A DNA stretch of 64,000 bases from Lichenostomus cassidix. Its lineage: Eukaryota; Chordata; Aves; Passeriformes; Meliphagidae. Both the position numbers and the translations under genes were made by a program. The notes beneath the pieces were generated by a model that did not search any database, had not been told where the DNA came from, and saw only the letters and a program-made list of their open reading frames with translations. Location of the stretch: the NCBI GenBank assembly GCA_008360975.2, contig CM039182.1, forward strand, positions 101,463,443 through 101,527,442. Reading direction: 5' to 3'. Shown piece after piece: positions 14,461-28,600 of the stretch. Each line of letters begins with the position of its first letter. The first letter of the stretch is position 1.

Positions 14461-17400
14461 TGGCCTGGGCTTTATTGGACAGATATGTATCTTCACTGCA
14501 AAAAGGTCACAAGGATGCTGTATATAACTTCACCATGTCAGCTTTCTTGGCTATCTGGTACATACCATGGCTGCAGGACAATTAGCAAGAGTGACTTAAA
14601 AAAACAAACAAACAAACAAGCAAGTTACAGAAGAAAACAAGCAAAGAAGCCATGATTTCAATTCAGATTTAAAGGACATTTTCATAATCACTTTCATTTT
14701 GGTTCCTGGTTTCGCTGAAGTAGTTACCAGTCTACCAGAAAATTTTGCTGCAAAAACACTGATAAAGAGTTTTTATGTCAGTCCTTGTTTTCTGCTTAGT
14801 TAAAAACCATAATGTTCACAGAAATTTTTAGCTTTTTTATCTCCTTTGTGGTGAGGATTGGCCTCTTTCTTTTCAGAAAGTGTGCCAACTTCACTGCAGC
14901 AGTGACATTTTGCAGTAGTATCTGCGCCCACTTGGATGATTTCTTGCTACCCACGGCACCAAGTGGGAGCAGTCATACCACACAGTTCTAACCAAATTAC
15001 TCTGTCCTAAATGTCCTGTACTACCTCCACATCTATCAACCAGATTTTTGGTGTCTGACTCTTTTGTGCTCTAGAAAATAGAGCCTCTTGATGTCCCTTT
15101 TCCTGTGAACTTTCATGTCTTCCAGGACTATTCTGGGGTACAGGGGGACTAGCAGTCAAATAGCTTGAACTATAAGTGACATTTAGATGCAATATAGAGG
15201 GGCTGATGGAAGAAGAAAGAAGCAATGAGGTATAATAATACCCATCAACAGCTGAAGCGAGCTCTGCTGGTGAGAGGAAATTGTATTGCTACAGGAATAG
15301 GTATGCACTGAGTTTAAATTCAAGGGGACCATAAAAAGGATCTGCAAAAACTTTGGGTATCATTTAAACCAGGTGAAAATTGCAACAAATAGTACAAGAC
15401 TTTCAGGGCTTTTCCTCTCCATTGAATCCATGGTGATGAAGATGCATTGCTGCCTTCTGAGAGACTTGGTGATGAGCGTACCCTTCCTTACCATCTCATT
15501 TCAGAGATCCTCACCTTAAACCTTGCATCAGCTCCCATGCTAAAGGACTACGCAGAAAACTGCAGCTGGAAGTCAAAGCACTCCAGGAACCTCTTTGGAG
15601 TCAACCCCCACAGTCCCTCCTTCCTGCCAAGCACCACTCAGTCTCCTTTGAGCTTTGGGTCCCTCCTAGAGCTGCATCTGTTTGGGAAGAGAGGGGGCAC
15701 ACAGTTAAAACGTGCGCTTTAACAGGGCTGCATAGCACAAAATCTGCTGGTGCTGAGGCTGAAATTCTGCGTTCTCTGGAGTGCCTGGGGAAGCCTGAAA
15801 AAGGCTGAGGCCAGTTGTATCTGGTTAAAGTGAGTTGACAACCTGTGAGTCACAGATCCCTCCCTCACAAGCACTTTTGCCAGTATTTGTCAGTTTACAA
15901 ACAAATGTTATACTAATTGCCATCGCAGCTGTAAGCTCTGACTCAGTGTTCTTGTTAACCATCATCCCCTTATGTCGCCCAGAGTAGCAGAGAGAACCCT
16001 GATGCTTCAGGCAGAGGAGAAAGTTGGGGGATGAGGAATCCCAGTGGCTTGGGCAAGACTGGGCCTTGCATGATGGGGCCCTAAAATGTGGCCCTTCAGC
16101 CCAAACAGGTGGAGCAGCAAAACCTTGAGCCTCTCATGAGTTCTGCGTTTGGGTTGTCTGCCCAGCTGCTGTTAAAAATCCACTTATTATTTGAGAGCAC
16201 CCATGGATTTGAACATGGCATTTCGCTTCTGCAGCGGCAAATGCAAAGGGAAGAAAAAGGCTTTTTAGAGAGCATTTATAAAATTAGGCATTTCCCTTCT
16301 TTTAGTCTCACTGCTGAAATGAAGAATCTGCCAGAATCTGCCAGAGATTTGCTTTGCTCCCTGTGGCTGAGCTCCCACCTGCAACCATGGCCCCATGGTC
16401 ACTTTGGGGCTCTTTCTTCTGCAGGTCACTTTTAGTAACAAATGAAAACAAAACACAAAGGAAGCACAGTCTCTCTGTAGCCACTGCCTCCCCCCATGGC
16501 TGGCCAGATATTTTTGGATGAGAACATTGTCTCCATCTCCAAAACACATTGGAGTTCACTGCCTGGGGAGTTGGCAGTGCCTGCTGTGGCTTCTCACCAC
16601 AGAAATCCTCATTTCCTAATAGCATGACTCAGCCAAAGTGCTGTGTACCCTTCCCTGGCTTTGCATCACTCTGTCCATTTGAAACTGAGCCTGTGATACA
16701 GCCCAGCACAGTCTGGGCTGGGCTTTTGCTGGAAAGCTTCACCAGGGAATCTCTATCAAAGAAAAATGCTTGCTCTGCTTCAGCCTCACAGCATCTCCTG
16801 CTATTGCACTGCTGTATCTCCACTGCCTTCCAGACATCAAGCAGCAGCAAAGGGGATTTAAAAAAGAAATTCCACATCTGCAGCTCTCATTGGCCAGTTC
16901 CCTTCCTGCCTCTGTGAGTATCATAACCGCTCTGAGAAATAAAATAAATAAAAAAAAACAAGCACAAAAACCCCCGAACCAAAACCAAAAAATAATTTCC
17001 TATTCTTTGTTCTCCAACAGAAAAACAGGCTATTGAGCATGCTTGCAGTTGGGGAGATGGGAAACTCTGAGGTAACCAAATTAAATTTTTCTTGAAATCG
17101 AGATAATAAAACCACAGTGGCCTCATCTGGACATCTCAGGAACTAAAATTTTGTACAAAAATAGTCCCTTGACTCTTGCTGTCCTGGATTGGTTTTATTC
17201 AAACACTGGCAGAAAGTAGAAATTAATTTCATGCATGCAGGTTTGGAAGCACAAATTGGTGGGCTTTACATGACACAGTATACTTGATAATCACTTTGTA
17301 GATTAAATAAAAACGTTAGTGTGCAAGGGAAAAAATAACCCAAAGCTTGTTGAAGAACTTTGTAGTCTAACTCATATAATAAAAGCAACTGCTCTATTAG

Positions 17401-19759
17401 CAATGATAAAAAACTGGTAAGCTGACAAAAATGACAAGCTATATTTTCTGACATTCTTTGACAACACAAACTATTAGATTTTTTTTCTTAAGGAATCAGG
17501 ATTGTCAGCCCTAAAAAAACCTGAAGATGAGTTCACAAAAGACCTGGAATTTTAAAGTCTATTATCTATGGGATCTTTTATTTGTCTTCAGGTTTTGAGT
17601 CTGTAGAATGCACTTGGGAAACATTTTCTAGCTTTTCTCTTCATCTAGGCAGGACTTGCAATAAAATCAATTGCACTGGCTTTAAGTAAAAGTTGAGATA
17701 ATCACATAATTACTTTTCCATAGGATTTGAGCTTTTAATGATATATCTGATAGCACCAGGCTTTTAATGAAACCATAGCTATTCTGACATACTGAGTTTA
17801 AATTTTGTTTTGCTGCAAAACCATCCTGTCATTGTGCTGAGCTTACAGTAGATACTTATAGTTTCATTAGCATATATCTATAGGTTCATAATTGATTTTC
17901 AAACAAGTTTTATATTCTCTATGGAGTCAAAACCTTATATGGTTTCTGTCTCAATATTTTTACAAGTGTATTAATATAAGAAGAAATCCTTTAAATCTTT
18001 AGGCATAACCATATCTAAAATGCTGGGAAATTCAACCCACAATCTTTTGGCAGAAATTTTCATTTCATTCATGATCTAAGTCTTATAATAAACACCTGTT
18101 TAAATGAGGATGCACAAACTACCTAACCCTTCCTGCGACAAGAAGGATGATTGGGCTAAAAATGGTTAACTGCTTTCAAGTTCAGCAGAAAACAACAGCC
18201 ATGCTGGAGAAATATTCATTACAAATACAGCTGCAGCTACTGAACCATCTTCTCTTTTGCTATCTCTTTCCTCTGAAGTAAATAAAGGGTTTTAAAAGCA
18301 TCAGTGCCATTCAGACTGTCAGAGAAATCCTCTGGTCTTAGTGCTAAGGAAGCAAATTTTGTAGATTTTTAACTACTTTGTAGTGGTTTGTTGATCTTGC
18401 AGCTATTCTGAAATAGTAAGTCAAATTTTAATGGTAATTTGAGATTTATGAGATGTGACACAAGACAAAAACAATTCTTAAGGCAATTTCAGACTTCCTG
18501 TTAATTTGTTTTTAATTATGGTGCTGTTAACAGCTTTTAAAGACTGTCTGTCCCTGGAGCTTTCTTTGAATGCTTTTTTAAGTTCCCATGTGGAGCTGCT
18601 GGTGTGCCTGACCCATGAAGAATTGGACCTGGAGGTGAATGACTGCCTGTGCAGGGTCTCATTTTTCTGCAGACCTCTTGACAGAAGACAAGTTTGAACT
18701 AACCACAGTATGAAATAAAAAGAGAGTGATTTGGGGTTGTGTGTGTGTGTGTAGCCTAGCAATGACAGGCTCTTCCTCCTGGTAGTCAGGGACAGCAGCA
18801 ATATTTATATGACATGGAATTACAGGAAGTTTTATTCCTTTTTTCAAACTCGCTGTAGTATTTTGAAATTCCAACAAATATATAAATGACTGGTTTGCCA
18901 CCTCCTACTTCAGCCACAATTTCCCTGTGTGTACATGAGCCAAATAGCTGGTCTGTCTGTCTCTGTTAAGCAGAGGCAACCCATGATCCTGCACTGTGCC
19001 ATCATCCATGTTCTCTGGGGCACTCTTTCATCTGGTGTCTGTAACAGTTCTCCCTGGCACCACCAAAACTTGCTTCCTTTAGGTGCTTGCTCACCCCTCT
19101 GCAGGAAAAGGGGCATGTAGCACATAGATATGCCCTAGGGAACACCACCATCCTGCAGGAGTGCACAGAGGGCTCTGTCCTGCTTTATTTAGCCATCTGC
19201 ACACAGCCTCCATGACTCAGCCTTCTCCTTGTATGGCTGGCTTGGTGACAGATTTGACACCAGTTACAAATGGATTTGAAGTCATCACATGGAGGATACC
19301 ATTGCAATATAGAAAGCATACGCTGCTCTATTTTTCATCACTACATTTATGAGCAGTCACATCTACATTCATAAATTTCTGTAAAATAGCCTGTACCTGT
19401 TTGGCAGCAATATGGACGTTTGCTAAATGCTACTCAAAGTCTGTGACTTTCTGAATAAATTTGAGAAAAAATTTGGAACAGATTGTCCATATTGGACAAA
19501 ATACTTTAACTGCTGCCATGTGACCTGTGCCACAGGTATTCTTTCACAGAGCTCTTGAAGGTCATTTTCCAACATTTTGAATGCATAATAAGAAAACAGC
19601 AATTCTTGGAAAGTAGGAGACAGAACCTGATAATTCCTTGCCTAAATCTAATCAGATATATTAAAAGATATTTCTTGGCCTGTCTCACAGAAGCAGTTAG
19701 ATCATTTAAGTGTCCATCACATGCTTACATGGTTGGCCTTCAGCCAGAATGTATCAATA
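14461..19759. other. Intergenic DNA, no gene seen
   Basis: Open frames up to about 120 codons occur near 16.1-17.0 kb, but several overlap each other on both strands and none shows a recognisable domain. I see only ordinary AT-rich DNA, short A-rich runs and a brief (TG)n near 18.74 kb. Confidence 0.55.
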
Positions 19760-20133
19760 CCTTCCCTTCCCTTCCCTTCCCTTCCCTTCCCTTCCCTTCC
19801 CTTCCCTTCCCTTCCCTTCCCTTCCCTTCCCTTCCCTTCCCTTCCCTTCCCTTCCTTTCCCTTCCCTTCCTTTCCCTTCCCTTCCCTTCCCTTCCCTTCC
19901 CTTCCTTCCCTTCCCTTCCTTCCCTTCCCTTCCTTCCTCCTTCCCTTCCCTTCCCTTCCTTCCCTTCCCTTCCCTTCCTTCCTTCCCTTCCCTTCCCTTC
20001 CCTTCCCTTCCCTTCCCTTCCCTTCCTTCCCTTCCCTTCCCTTCCCTTCCCTTCCCTTCCCTTCCCTTCCCTTCCCTTCCCTTCCCTTCCCTTCCCTTCC
20101 CTTCCCTTCCCTTCCCTTCCTCCTTCTCCCTCT
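19760..20133. repeat. (TTCCC)n pentanucleotide tract, ~370 bp all-pyrimidine
   Basis: The tract starts with about 19 perfect CTTCC/TTCCC units. A middle stretch (about 19.86-19.98 kb) mixes TTTCC, TTCC and TCC variants. It ends with about 18 more perfect units up to 20120, then a looser C/T run. The plus strand carries no purine from 19761 to 20133, and pyrimidine-rich sequence continues to about 20167. The minus strand reads (GGGAA)n, a dense run of G3 tracts with AA loops. Because five is not a multiple of three and the repeat contains no stop codon, all frames stay open through it. The long Ser-Leu-Pro-Phe or Lys-Gly-Arg-Glu frames here are artefacts. Confidence 0.97.
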
Positions 20134-20167
20134 GTCCCTCTTTCTCTCTCTCCCTTTCTCTCTCCCT

Positions 20168-23100
20168 GCCAAATCCTTCCACACTTAGTTCAGTGCCTGG
20201 AGCAGGTTCAGTCCAGCTGCCTGTGGTGTACAACACCCAGCTTTCTGAAGCATCTTGTGACCAGGGGTTACATGTCACTCTGGAACGAGGGGAACATCCC
20301 CACCTCTTGTAAAGCTGTTGCTCAGATTAGCAGGGTTTTCTTAATCATCCACGTGTGTGGAGAGTCCAAAAATAAGTATGACTCTATGGGCTGCTGGCAG
20401 AACTCCCAGTCCCTCCTCCAAAGACTGTTTTAGTATTGTACATTTAATGGGTAGTTGTAGTTGCCTACTTTTCAGGAATCTGAAAATCTAACCTCTGGTC
20501 TGGAAACAGAAGGCAGAGATAACCCTGAGGGTCCTGAGCAGGAAGAGGCATTTCCAAGGTGTCCTGCTTATGGTACCTGTAGTTCAGAGACAGATGGGAC
20601 TTAAGCAAGACCATTAGTTCAGCATTATCTAGTAAGAGTCTTTAAGATTCTCCCTGCTCAATCTGCCAATATGCTGATTTTAACAGAATTTTTTAAATCA
20701 GCAATTCTGTCCAGTCATTGTTAATGTCCATGTGCCTCTGTTCTGGCTCCATGAGATTTTGCATGCCCCTGTAAAGACCAGGTGACTCAATGATATCTAT
20801 TGCAAAGTTCATTGCTGCTGTACCAATACCCCTCATTTTTATTCTAATCGTTTAGGTGTATTTGAAAATGGTGGAAAAAGCCAGAGGCAAGTTGAAAACT
20901 TACTTTAGAAACACAATAAAACACTAAGTGATCCAGGTCTTTGTGCCTGATTTAGTATAAAATAAATGCATGCTTCTCCAGTTGAAAGCAGAAGCCCTTT
21001 TTATCTCAGTCCTCAGGAAATTTGGTAAATCAGTACTGCAAATCAATGGGACGCAGTGTGAAGGGGTTTAGGTATTTCCATCCAGAGTCCATTACAAAAA
21101 TGATTGCAAAAAAGAACTTAGGAAATAATTCAGTCAAAGCTGTTGTGGAGCCTTGATCCCAGCTCCATGACTCTTACACAAATTTTACTGATATAAGAAG
21201 AAACTCTGCACATACCTTCATATGCATGATAAATGATAAAACAGAATCTAATTAAAACTCCCTAAAACACACGCCAGTGTCTCAGTTTGGGATTTTTCAG
21301 AGACATTATCAAATGAAAGAGCAGACAACCCTCCAGACATTTGAAGACTCAATGCTGACAATTAATAGCTTGACTTAAATTTCCAAGCTCTAACTTAGGG
21401 AAACATACTGAATGCTTTGCTCAAAGGGCTTTAGAGAACAAACAAGATTTCTCAAGCAATCAGTAGAGCAATGCATCTAGGTACTATTAGTATGACAGCG
21501 ATATTTGAAATTCTACAAAATAATATGGGTCACTGCATGGTCAAACAAAAGCTGGTGAGATCTGAGCCAAGTTGCAGGTAAGGGGAGCTGAGGACATCAC
21601 ACAGAGCACAGCCTGGAGGCAGAAGATATAGCTCAGTGGGTGAAAAAAGCACATAAAACGCAACTTTCATTAAAAAAAAACTACCTTAAAAGTAATAAAA
21701 CAGAGCAAATCAAAGGGAAAAATGTTATCTTCAAGCCCAAGTACAGGCAAAAGGAAAAAGGATAAGAAAGGCCCACCCATAATTGTCATCTGTCTTATTT
21801 TACAACCTCTAATGAGCAACTTCCCAATGGAGAGAATCAAACATGAATCTGTTCTGTACCTGAACATCAGAAGAGATTAATTGTGGTGTACAACCACAGG
21901 GTTTCAGCACTTATTGGACTGTGAGAAGACAGGATATTGTAGTTAATGATTCCACCTGAGGTGGAATGACAGCCCATTCAGCAGCTGGGGAGGTAAGTGG
22001 AAGGGGAGCACTGATGCTCTGATGTGTGGCCAGGTCAGATAACAACAAGGCAAGCTTTGTCAAAAAGGTGGAAAATCATGTGTGGTTCAAAAGGAATGCA
22101 AATGGCATTTAAAAATGAAATTAAAATAGGATGTTGCATTGGGCTGAGCAGGGCAAGAAGTTGGAATATTTTCTTTTTAATCATATCTTCCTGGACCAGG
22201 GAAGATGACAAGCAATATTTGCAGAGGATTTGAAACAACAGTGTCAGCCTGCGCACTGGTCATTAAAATTTACTCCACACAGAACTCAACAAATTGAGGA
22301 AAGTCATTCTGTGATATGGTTGCCTGTGAGACTGGAGACCAGACATGGTGGCCAGTACTGTCTCTTCCCATCTTGTGGTGTTAAATCTGACCTCTTCTTC
22401 TGCTGTCTTCAACTCCCCTACATGTGCAAAGTTCAGGAGCCTTGGTTCACAGGCCACTGCATTCACATTATCTTTGGTGCTGATCTCCACATTTTCTGCC
22501 TCGCTGCATTTCACTTTTAGTTTATTGAATTTGAACAAATGTAGGCAATTAGAGGAAAATGCAATTATAACAGAGTTGCAGTTGTTTTTCAAGTGACAAG
22601 AAATCTTATCTGTAGCCAGGGCTGAGTGCAGACATGACCTGGGCTGGTGGGCTCAGAGCAATGTGCTGGCAGATGCTAGCAGAAGGTTACAGTCTATTTC
22701 CTTCCCTTCCATGGAAATGCATTCTAGTTTTCCAAGGCTAATCAGCTTTGCAAAGCCGTTTCATGAGTCCAGGCTGAATATACAATGTGTAATAAATGTC
22801 TTAATTGAGTCAGCTTGGCAATCCAAAAATTATTGTTGTGAGATGTGTTTAACTAGCAGTCTGGAAACCACCGGTGTTCTATTGGTTTAGACAAGTAACA
22901 TTTCAGGAATATAGATTTTGGCAGCTTCACTTTAAGAGGCACTAGTGGAATTGAGCAGCAAGAAAAGTGATTCTAATATGATGTTTTTACCTCCCCCTCA
23001 AATGATGGTATCATGATACAGAAGTAATAAATGGTAATATATGGTGGCAAAGGGATGGTGCAAGTCCCCCACTGATAAGGCAGAGCGGACATTTGTCTGC

Positions 23101-25275
23101 AGCCACCTGTTCTTGAACTTCTCTAAATGCACTTTTCCACTCTCTCACTCTGGAGCAAACTATGTGCAATACAAGTGGGAAAGAGCTAAGTGCACTTCCT
23201 TGGGTGGAAAGTGATATGGAAATACCAAACACTGTCTGCTACCTGACATAAATACTGATCTAAAAATACACCACCTTCCCCCTAAACCCTCACTTTACAT
23301 CATAAATGAAGCATAAGCCCACCCCAGAAAGATTGAAGCAGAATGTCTACTGAATTTATGATTAATAAGCATGTCAAGTTTTATAACAGCATCCTTATGT
23401 GGACACAGCTAATGGCCTTAACATTGCTTCCAGAATCAAAATTGAATGGTTGAGCAGATTTAGCCTCAGGAAGGCCCACAGTGATAAGGGAACCATCAGA
23501 GAAAATAGGTGTACGCATTTTTCAACCTGTCAAGTGAAAAGAATCACAGATGATGATAAGTCAAGGATATGCCCTCTCCTATATGAATTGTATGAATGTT
23601 TGTGCTGAACAAGGCTGTTTCCTAAACAAGAGGGAAAAGGTGAATGTAAGCAGCAGCAAGCTGCACGATTATCCCTTAAATTACACTCACACAAGAGCAA
23701 TAATTACTCTGAATGAGCATTTAAACAGGCAGAGCTGGGTTTTGCTGCTCAAAGCTGTTGTAAATTGCTAACCCTGTGAGAAGTGCAGGAAGAAAGAAGC
23801 ACAGAGGTAGGTGCAGCAGAAAAAGGGGACACAGATTTGGACAGAGCAATAGATAGACTTGAGAATTATGTTGGTGTTTTGGGGCGAGGATTTCACCTGT
23901 CAGTTCTTATCAATGCCTCTGGAATACATCTCAGGCCCCAGGGACTGAGCCAGGCTGTAGGTGCTGAGGATTAGGAAACTGTGAGTTGGAGGACAACCTA
24001 AGGACCTGCTAATTTGATGTAAATTTGCCTTCCTCTGAGACACTTGCTGGTGAAGACAGGGCTGAAAGACATGTGCACCAGCCAGGCCTCACACAGAAAG
24101 ACTCAAAAGCCTAAAGAACTTCCTTCTGTTTCTAATTAGCAAAACAATGTGTAAAATATGGATGTGGGTAAAATGGAAAGCACTGGACATGGCGTGTTGT
24201 CTTAATATTGATAACTGCTGCTGGATCAATTTCCTGGGAAAGACAATAGTTGGCTAGTTAGAGATGTTATTTGTGTCAACTCCAACTGCACCCTATAAAT
24301 CTCATAAACAAATCTTAGCTATTACTGTAATGCTTACATGTTTTATTAGTTTCCAAATAAGTGCTTTAAAAGAAAAAAAAGATGCTGTAAAGGTAGAAGT
24401 AATAAATTATGGTGAATTCCCCATTAACAGCAGTATACAGCCACAACACGTCCTTGCAGAAGTGGTATCCTGATAACTTATTGAACTATCCAGGCAATCA
24501 CTGGAAAGTATTTAAGGAGACTGTCATCTTGAGTTGTCATGTGCAGCATATAACATCCGCTGCAAAAAATGTTAACTGATATTTTAAGAGATTCTGTTTC
24601 CATTTAGTAAGCACAGCCCTGCACCACTGATTTGTGAGAACATCAGCTGTGCTAGACCAATGGTCTCTCTTATGTCACAGCCTGGCAAACTTTTTCCTCA
24701 CTTTGCTCTTATTAGGGCATCCTAGCCAACAGCTTTGATGTTTTTACCAGGGAATGGACCAGTGTTGTCCAACAGTGCTACAGAAGCAGTTTTTTTCCTA
24801 ACCAGCTTCTGGAACTGCAGTTGTACTCTCTGGTGCAAACAGCTCTGTATTTCTTACACTACTGTATGTACAGCTTGTAGGAAGTATTAAGTTTTGCAAT
24901 TGCAGCTTTAAAGGAAAAAAGAAAAGGAAATAGAATTAGGCAAGACATTACAGTCCTAATACCCAGCTAATATCCTCATTATATGCTCCATAGTGAATCC
25001 TTCTTAGGAGACCAGTGAGCACAGTTTCTCACTACACAGCTTGGCTGAGGTTTAAGCTTTGGCATCACCACATTAGCAACAGCAGTGCTCCAGTTCCTGC
25101 TCTGTGCTGACCTGAAAGCAAGGGTGGCACCTGATGAAAACTTTCAGAGACATTTAGGCCATTTGGGGTTTCTAACACAAGTGCTGACAGATGAGCTTTG
25201 TTTCAGACATAAAGAACACATGTGATATAAATCCCTCTATTTTTGGGAGATCCCCATTGACAAGAGGTAAGCCTA
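20168..25275. other. Intergenic DNA, no gene seen
   Basis: Only short unrecognised open frames occur. There is a poly-A run near 21.67 kb. I found no RNA gene, clear transposon or conserved coding segment. Confidence 0.55.
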
Positions 25276-25632
25276 TCTACAAGACAGGCTAGAAGGAGGA
25301 TCTGGAAAAGTACAAGCCTGTCAGTCTGACCTCAGTGCCAGGGAAAAACATGGAACAGCACATTTGAATGACACCATGTGGCATACACAGGCCAACCAGG
25401 GATCAGGCCCAGCCAGCATGAATTTATGAAAGTCAGATCCTGCTTGGCTAACCTGGTCTTCTTCCATGACAAGGTGACCCACTTAGTGAAGTGGGGAGAG
25501 CCTATTTCTACCTGCTGGGTCACAACAAGGGCACTCATGGTGGACTTGGCAATGCTGGGTTATTGGGTGGACTCAATGATCTTGGAGGTTTTTTACAACC
25601 TAAATGATTCTATGGTTCTATGGTTCCATGAT
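25276..25632 (+). mobile_element. CR1 LINE fragment: reverse-transcriptase piece joined to 3' end
   Basis: The left part (to about 25505) translates to a CR1 ORF2 reverse-transcriptase segment, with recognisable pieces such as LTSVPGKN-MEQ and RPSQHEFMK-RSC-ANL. These lie in two frames with a stop at 25367, so the copy is frameshifted. From about 25530 the sequence is the CR1 3' untranslated end (GGACTCAATGATCTTGGAGG...) and finishes with imperfect ATTCTATG-type octamers near 25610. Everything between the RT segment and the 3' end is missing, so this is an internally deleted, dead copy. Confidence 0.85.
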
Positions 25633-28600
25633 AGTGAAAAAAAGGTTTTAAAAAACCCAAACACAGTACTAACTATTCTCATGATCTCTGGCTTTATCTC
25701 TTTATAGGTGGCCACTATTTTCATATTGTACAGGGAAACATTACATATTTCCAACATAATTACTAGAATTATATTAACATTTTACTATGTTCTATGTATG
25801 TTTTATGTGTGTAAAAATAACATTTTAATGCAATCCATTGCATTTAGCTAATTGTGTCTGTGAGAAGCTATTTTGTATTCTGGGGCATTAACCAGACAAA
25901 AATATTTTGTAAACAACAGGCCAAATTCAGAATCAATGTCAGTCAATGCTGTTTATTTTGGAAGTCACACCTGCTAGTTTTCAGCTGGAATGTGACCCTC
26001 TGGCTTTGCATCTTAAACATTCACACCTACCTCAAAGTCAGAAATGGGGGGGGGCTTTCTTATAGACTCTTACAATCACAAGTCTGCATCCCTTCCTCAT
26101 TTCTGAGGCTAGAAAGAGCTCTGTCTACTGATTAATGGAAAACTATACCTGAACAGCTAATTTCCTTTAATTTAAACACCCTATTGGCATTTTAGTAGCA
26201 AATAACTGTACAGCATCCGTTGAATTTGTTCAGTTGTTGTGGCAGGTAAGACACATGACATAAGACACATCTGTGCAAGTCTCTACATCTTCATTGAACA
26301 GAGATTAGCACACACTGCTGAAGTTATTAAATGTACATTATCTAATCTATTAATGGAAACCCCATTAGTTCCTGACAGAAACTAGGAAACCAAATAGCTG
26401 TATAAATATTTAAGGTATTAATTCAACAACTTTTAAGGAACATGCAGGGGACACTGGAGTATAGGAGCCAGGCCTTGTGTAAGGCTTGTGATTGTGAGAT
26501 TCCATTGTGAGATTCCTTTGTGAGATTTCTTCTCTCTGAACCACTGAGCATAGTAGAGTGTAAAGGAGCCATTGAAAGACTTAATCAATTATATAAGAGT
26601 AGGTGCCTAAATATATCAAAATATATGTACCATCCAGGATTGATTGTCTCAACTGATGATGTGTTCAAAATATTAAAATACTCAAATTGTCCTTCTATTC
26701 AGATTACCAAAAAATAAATAAATTTTTAAAAATTGATGTCTCATAATATTGTGGCATTTTGTCAGAATATCTCTTATTCAGAGAGATTTTGAAACAGAGA
26801 TCTTCAATATTATATTCCTAGGTGGCTTACAGCATTGCCCAGCACTGGCTCTGACTGTGTTACTTGATCTTCTAGGTGGATTCTAGGGAGTGCCTAGGAA
26901 GCATGGCCACACACCTTTTCTGGAAAAGCTGTTTGCTGCCTGCAAAACAGGTGATGCTGCAGAAATAAGACATTCATCCTTCTGTGGATGAGAAGTGTTC
27001 AGCTCTGGCCAGAGAGGGGCACACTGCTCCACAAGCAGCATCTGGCCTGCCTTTAAATCACAGCCTGATTTCAGATGCCTCTTCTTCCTCTGCCTCTGGA
27101 GGTGAAGCTGGCAAAGCTTGGGCAGAGAGGGAGAAGGCAGCACAGACATGCTCTGCCCAATGACACAGACCTGGTCAGGAAGCTGGAAGCTGAGGCAGAG
27201 CCTTTGGGTACTTGTTGTGACCTGGAGCTTTTGTTTTGGAGGTATTATTCTCGCTTTAGCCATGTAACTTCCATTTTCTGTGCCCTGTAGGCAGGTGACA
27301 CTGCCTTTGGGATCAAACTGGGTGCATTCCTGCATCTCCAGCATTTCTGCAAGAGGAGTTGAGGTGGTGTATTGCTGCCACGATTCTGTACCCCAATCTC
27401 TTCATTGAGTCACTGGCTATTTTATAACTCTGCCTTGTGAAATCTCATCTATAAAGTAGAAGTTTGGTACATTGGCTCTTCAGAGAACAGGAGCAATCAT
27501 GATAGCAGAAATATTAGTGCTCCAAACCCGTTTCTTCACAATGCCTCAGTCCTGATTCAGAAAGATCACTTTTAGAGATAGAAGGATAATTCAATCATCA
27601 TTTCGTTTCTCTTCCTCTGAGACTCCCAGCCAGGAATGATTTATTGAAAATTGTCATGATAGCTGTTATTTTTCAGATATTCTGGGAAAGGCTCTGTCAC
27701 AATGTGTAGCCAATTCACATGAGCACAAAAATTAACTTTATTTTAAAGGCAGGTGTTTTAAAATACGTATTAGAGGAGAAAAAAAAAAAGACATTCAAAT
27801 TTAAACTGAACAACTATTAGCTTCCCTAGGTAATTTTTTTTTTTTAGTAACAACTGCCTGTGAATTATTTACTGCTAGAAAAAGGTTTGATCTCAAGCAA
27901 ATTCTTTGAATTTTGTTGGCTTTGCTGCAATCACTGCTGCAAAGTCTGATATGTGGCAATTCCAAATTCCAGGCTCACTTATTAATTTTTTAAATTTTTT
28001 TTTTTTTGTGGTGAAGTTCACCCGGACTTTAATGAGACATTTGCTTCAGGATGGGATGTGGAATTTATTATTTTGTCAGTATTGAACCATATTACACAAA
28101 ATATAGAAAAGTTAAACCCATTACCTTGGCAGAGCAATTAAACCCATGAACTTTGAAGGTGTCCTACTTTTCAAATGCAAATAAGCTAGTTCAGGAGGAG
28201 CCCAACATCAGAAAATTTTAAGGAATAAAAAGCTCCATGAAAGTTGTTTTTCAAAGGGATGAGGGTAATGTGGCATTTAGATGCAGGAAAAGATACATAA
28301 TATGCCCTTAAATGTAGTGCAATGCTACAGCCAAGAGGTAGCCATGGTACTCACAATAATTTTCAACCTTGCACATCAGCTTCAGCACCCACACCCCTCT
28401 CCCACCCACACTTTTGCAACCTTCTTTGGACTCTGCTTCTTGCAGAAATACTATCAGGAGAACAGTGTGTGAAATAAGCCTGAAACTGTCAACCTTTGGG
28501 CACTATATGCCTGATGAGGACATTCACACAGCTAATATGTTACATCAGGCGGGTGAAAATATAAATGTTTTTGTATTATGAAAAAATAAATGCATAAAAC

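Noticed and set aside
19555..20433. Open frames of 155-292 codons through the (TTCCC)n tract on both strands
   Set aside because: The repeat lacks stop codons in any frame, so long frames are automatic. The peptides are simple Ser-Leu-Pro-Phe or Lys-Gly-Arg-Glu repeats.
21629..21640. TAGCTCAGTGGG, a perfect tRNA A-box
   Set aside because: No B-box (GGTTCRANTCC) follows at tRNA spacing and no cloverleaf can be drawn.
26491..26529. Short tandem repeats considered as a CRISPR-like array
   Set aside because: Units are directly adjacent without spacers, and the DNA is clearly vertebrate nuclear sequence.
26883..27344. 153-codon minus-strand frame
   Set aside because: Longest non-repetitive unassigned frame, but it has no recognisable domain, no splice or promoter context and ordinary intergenic composition.
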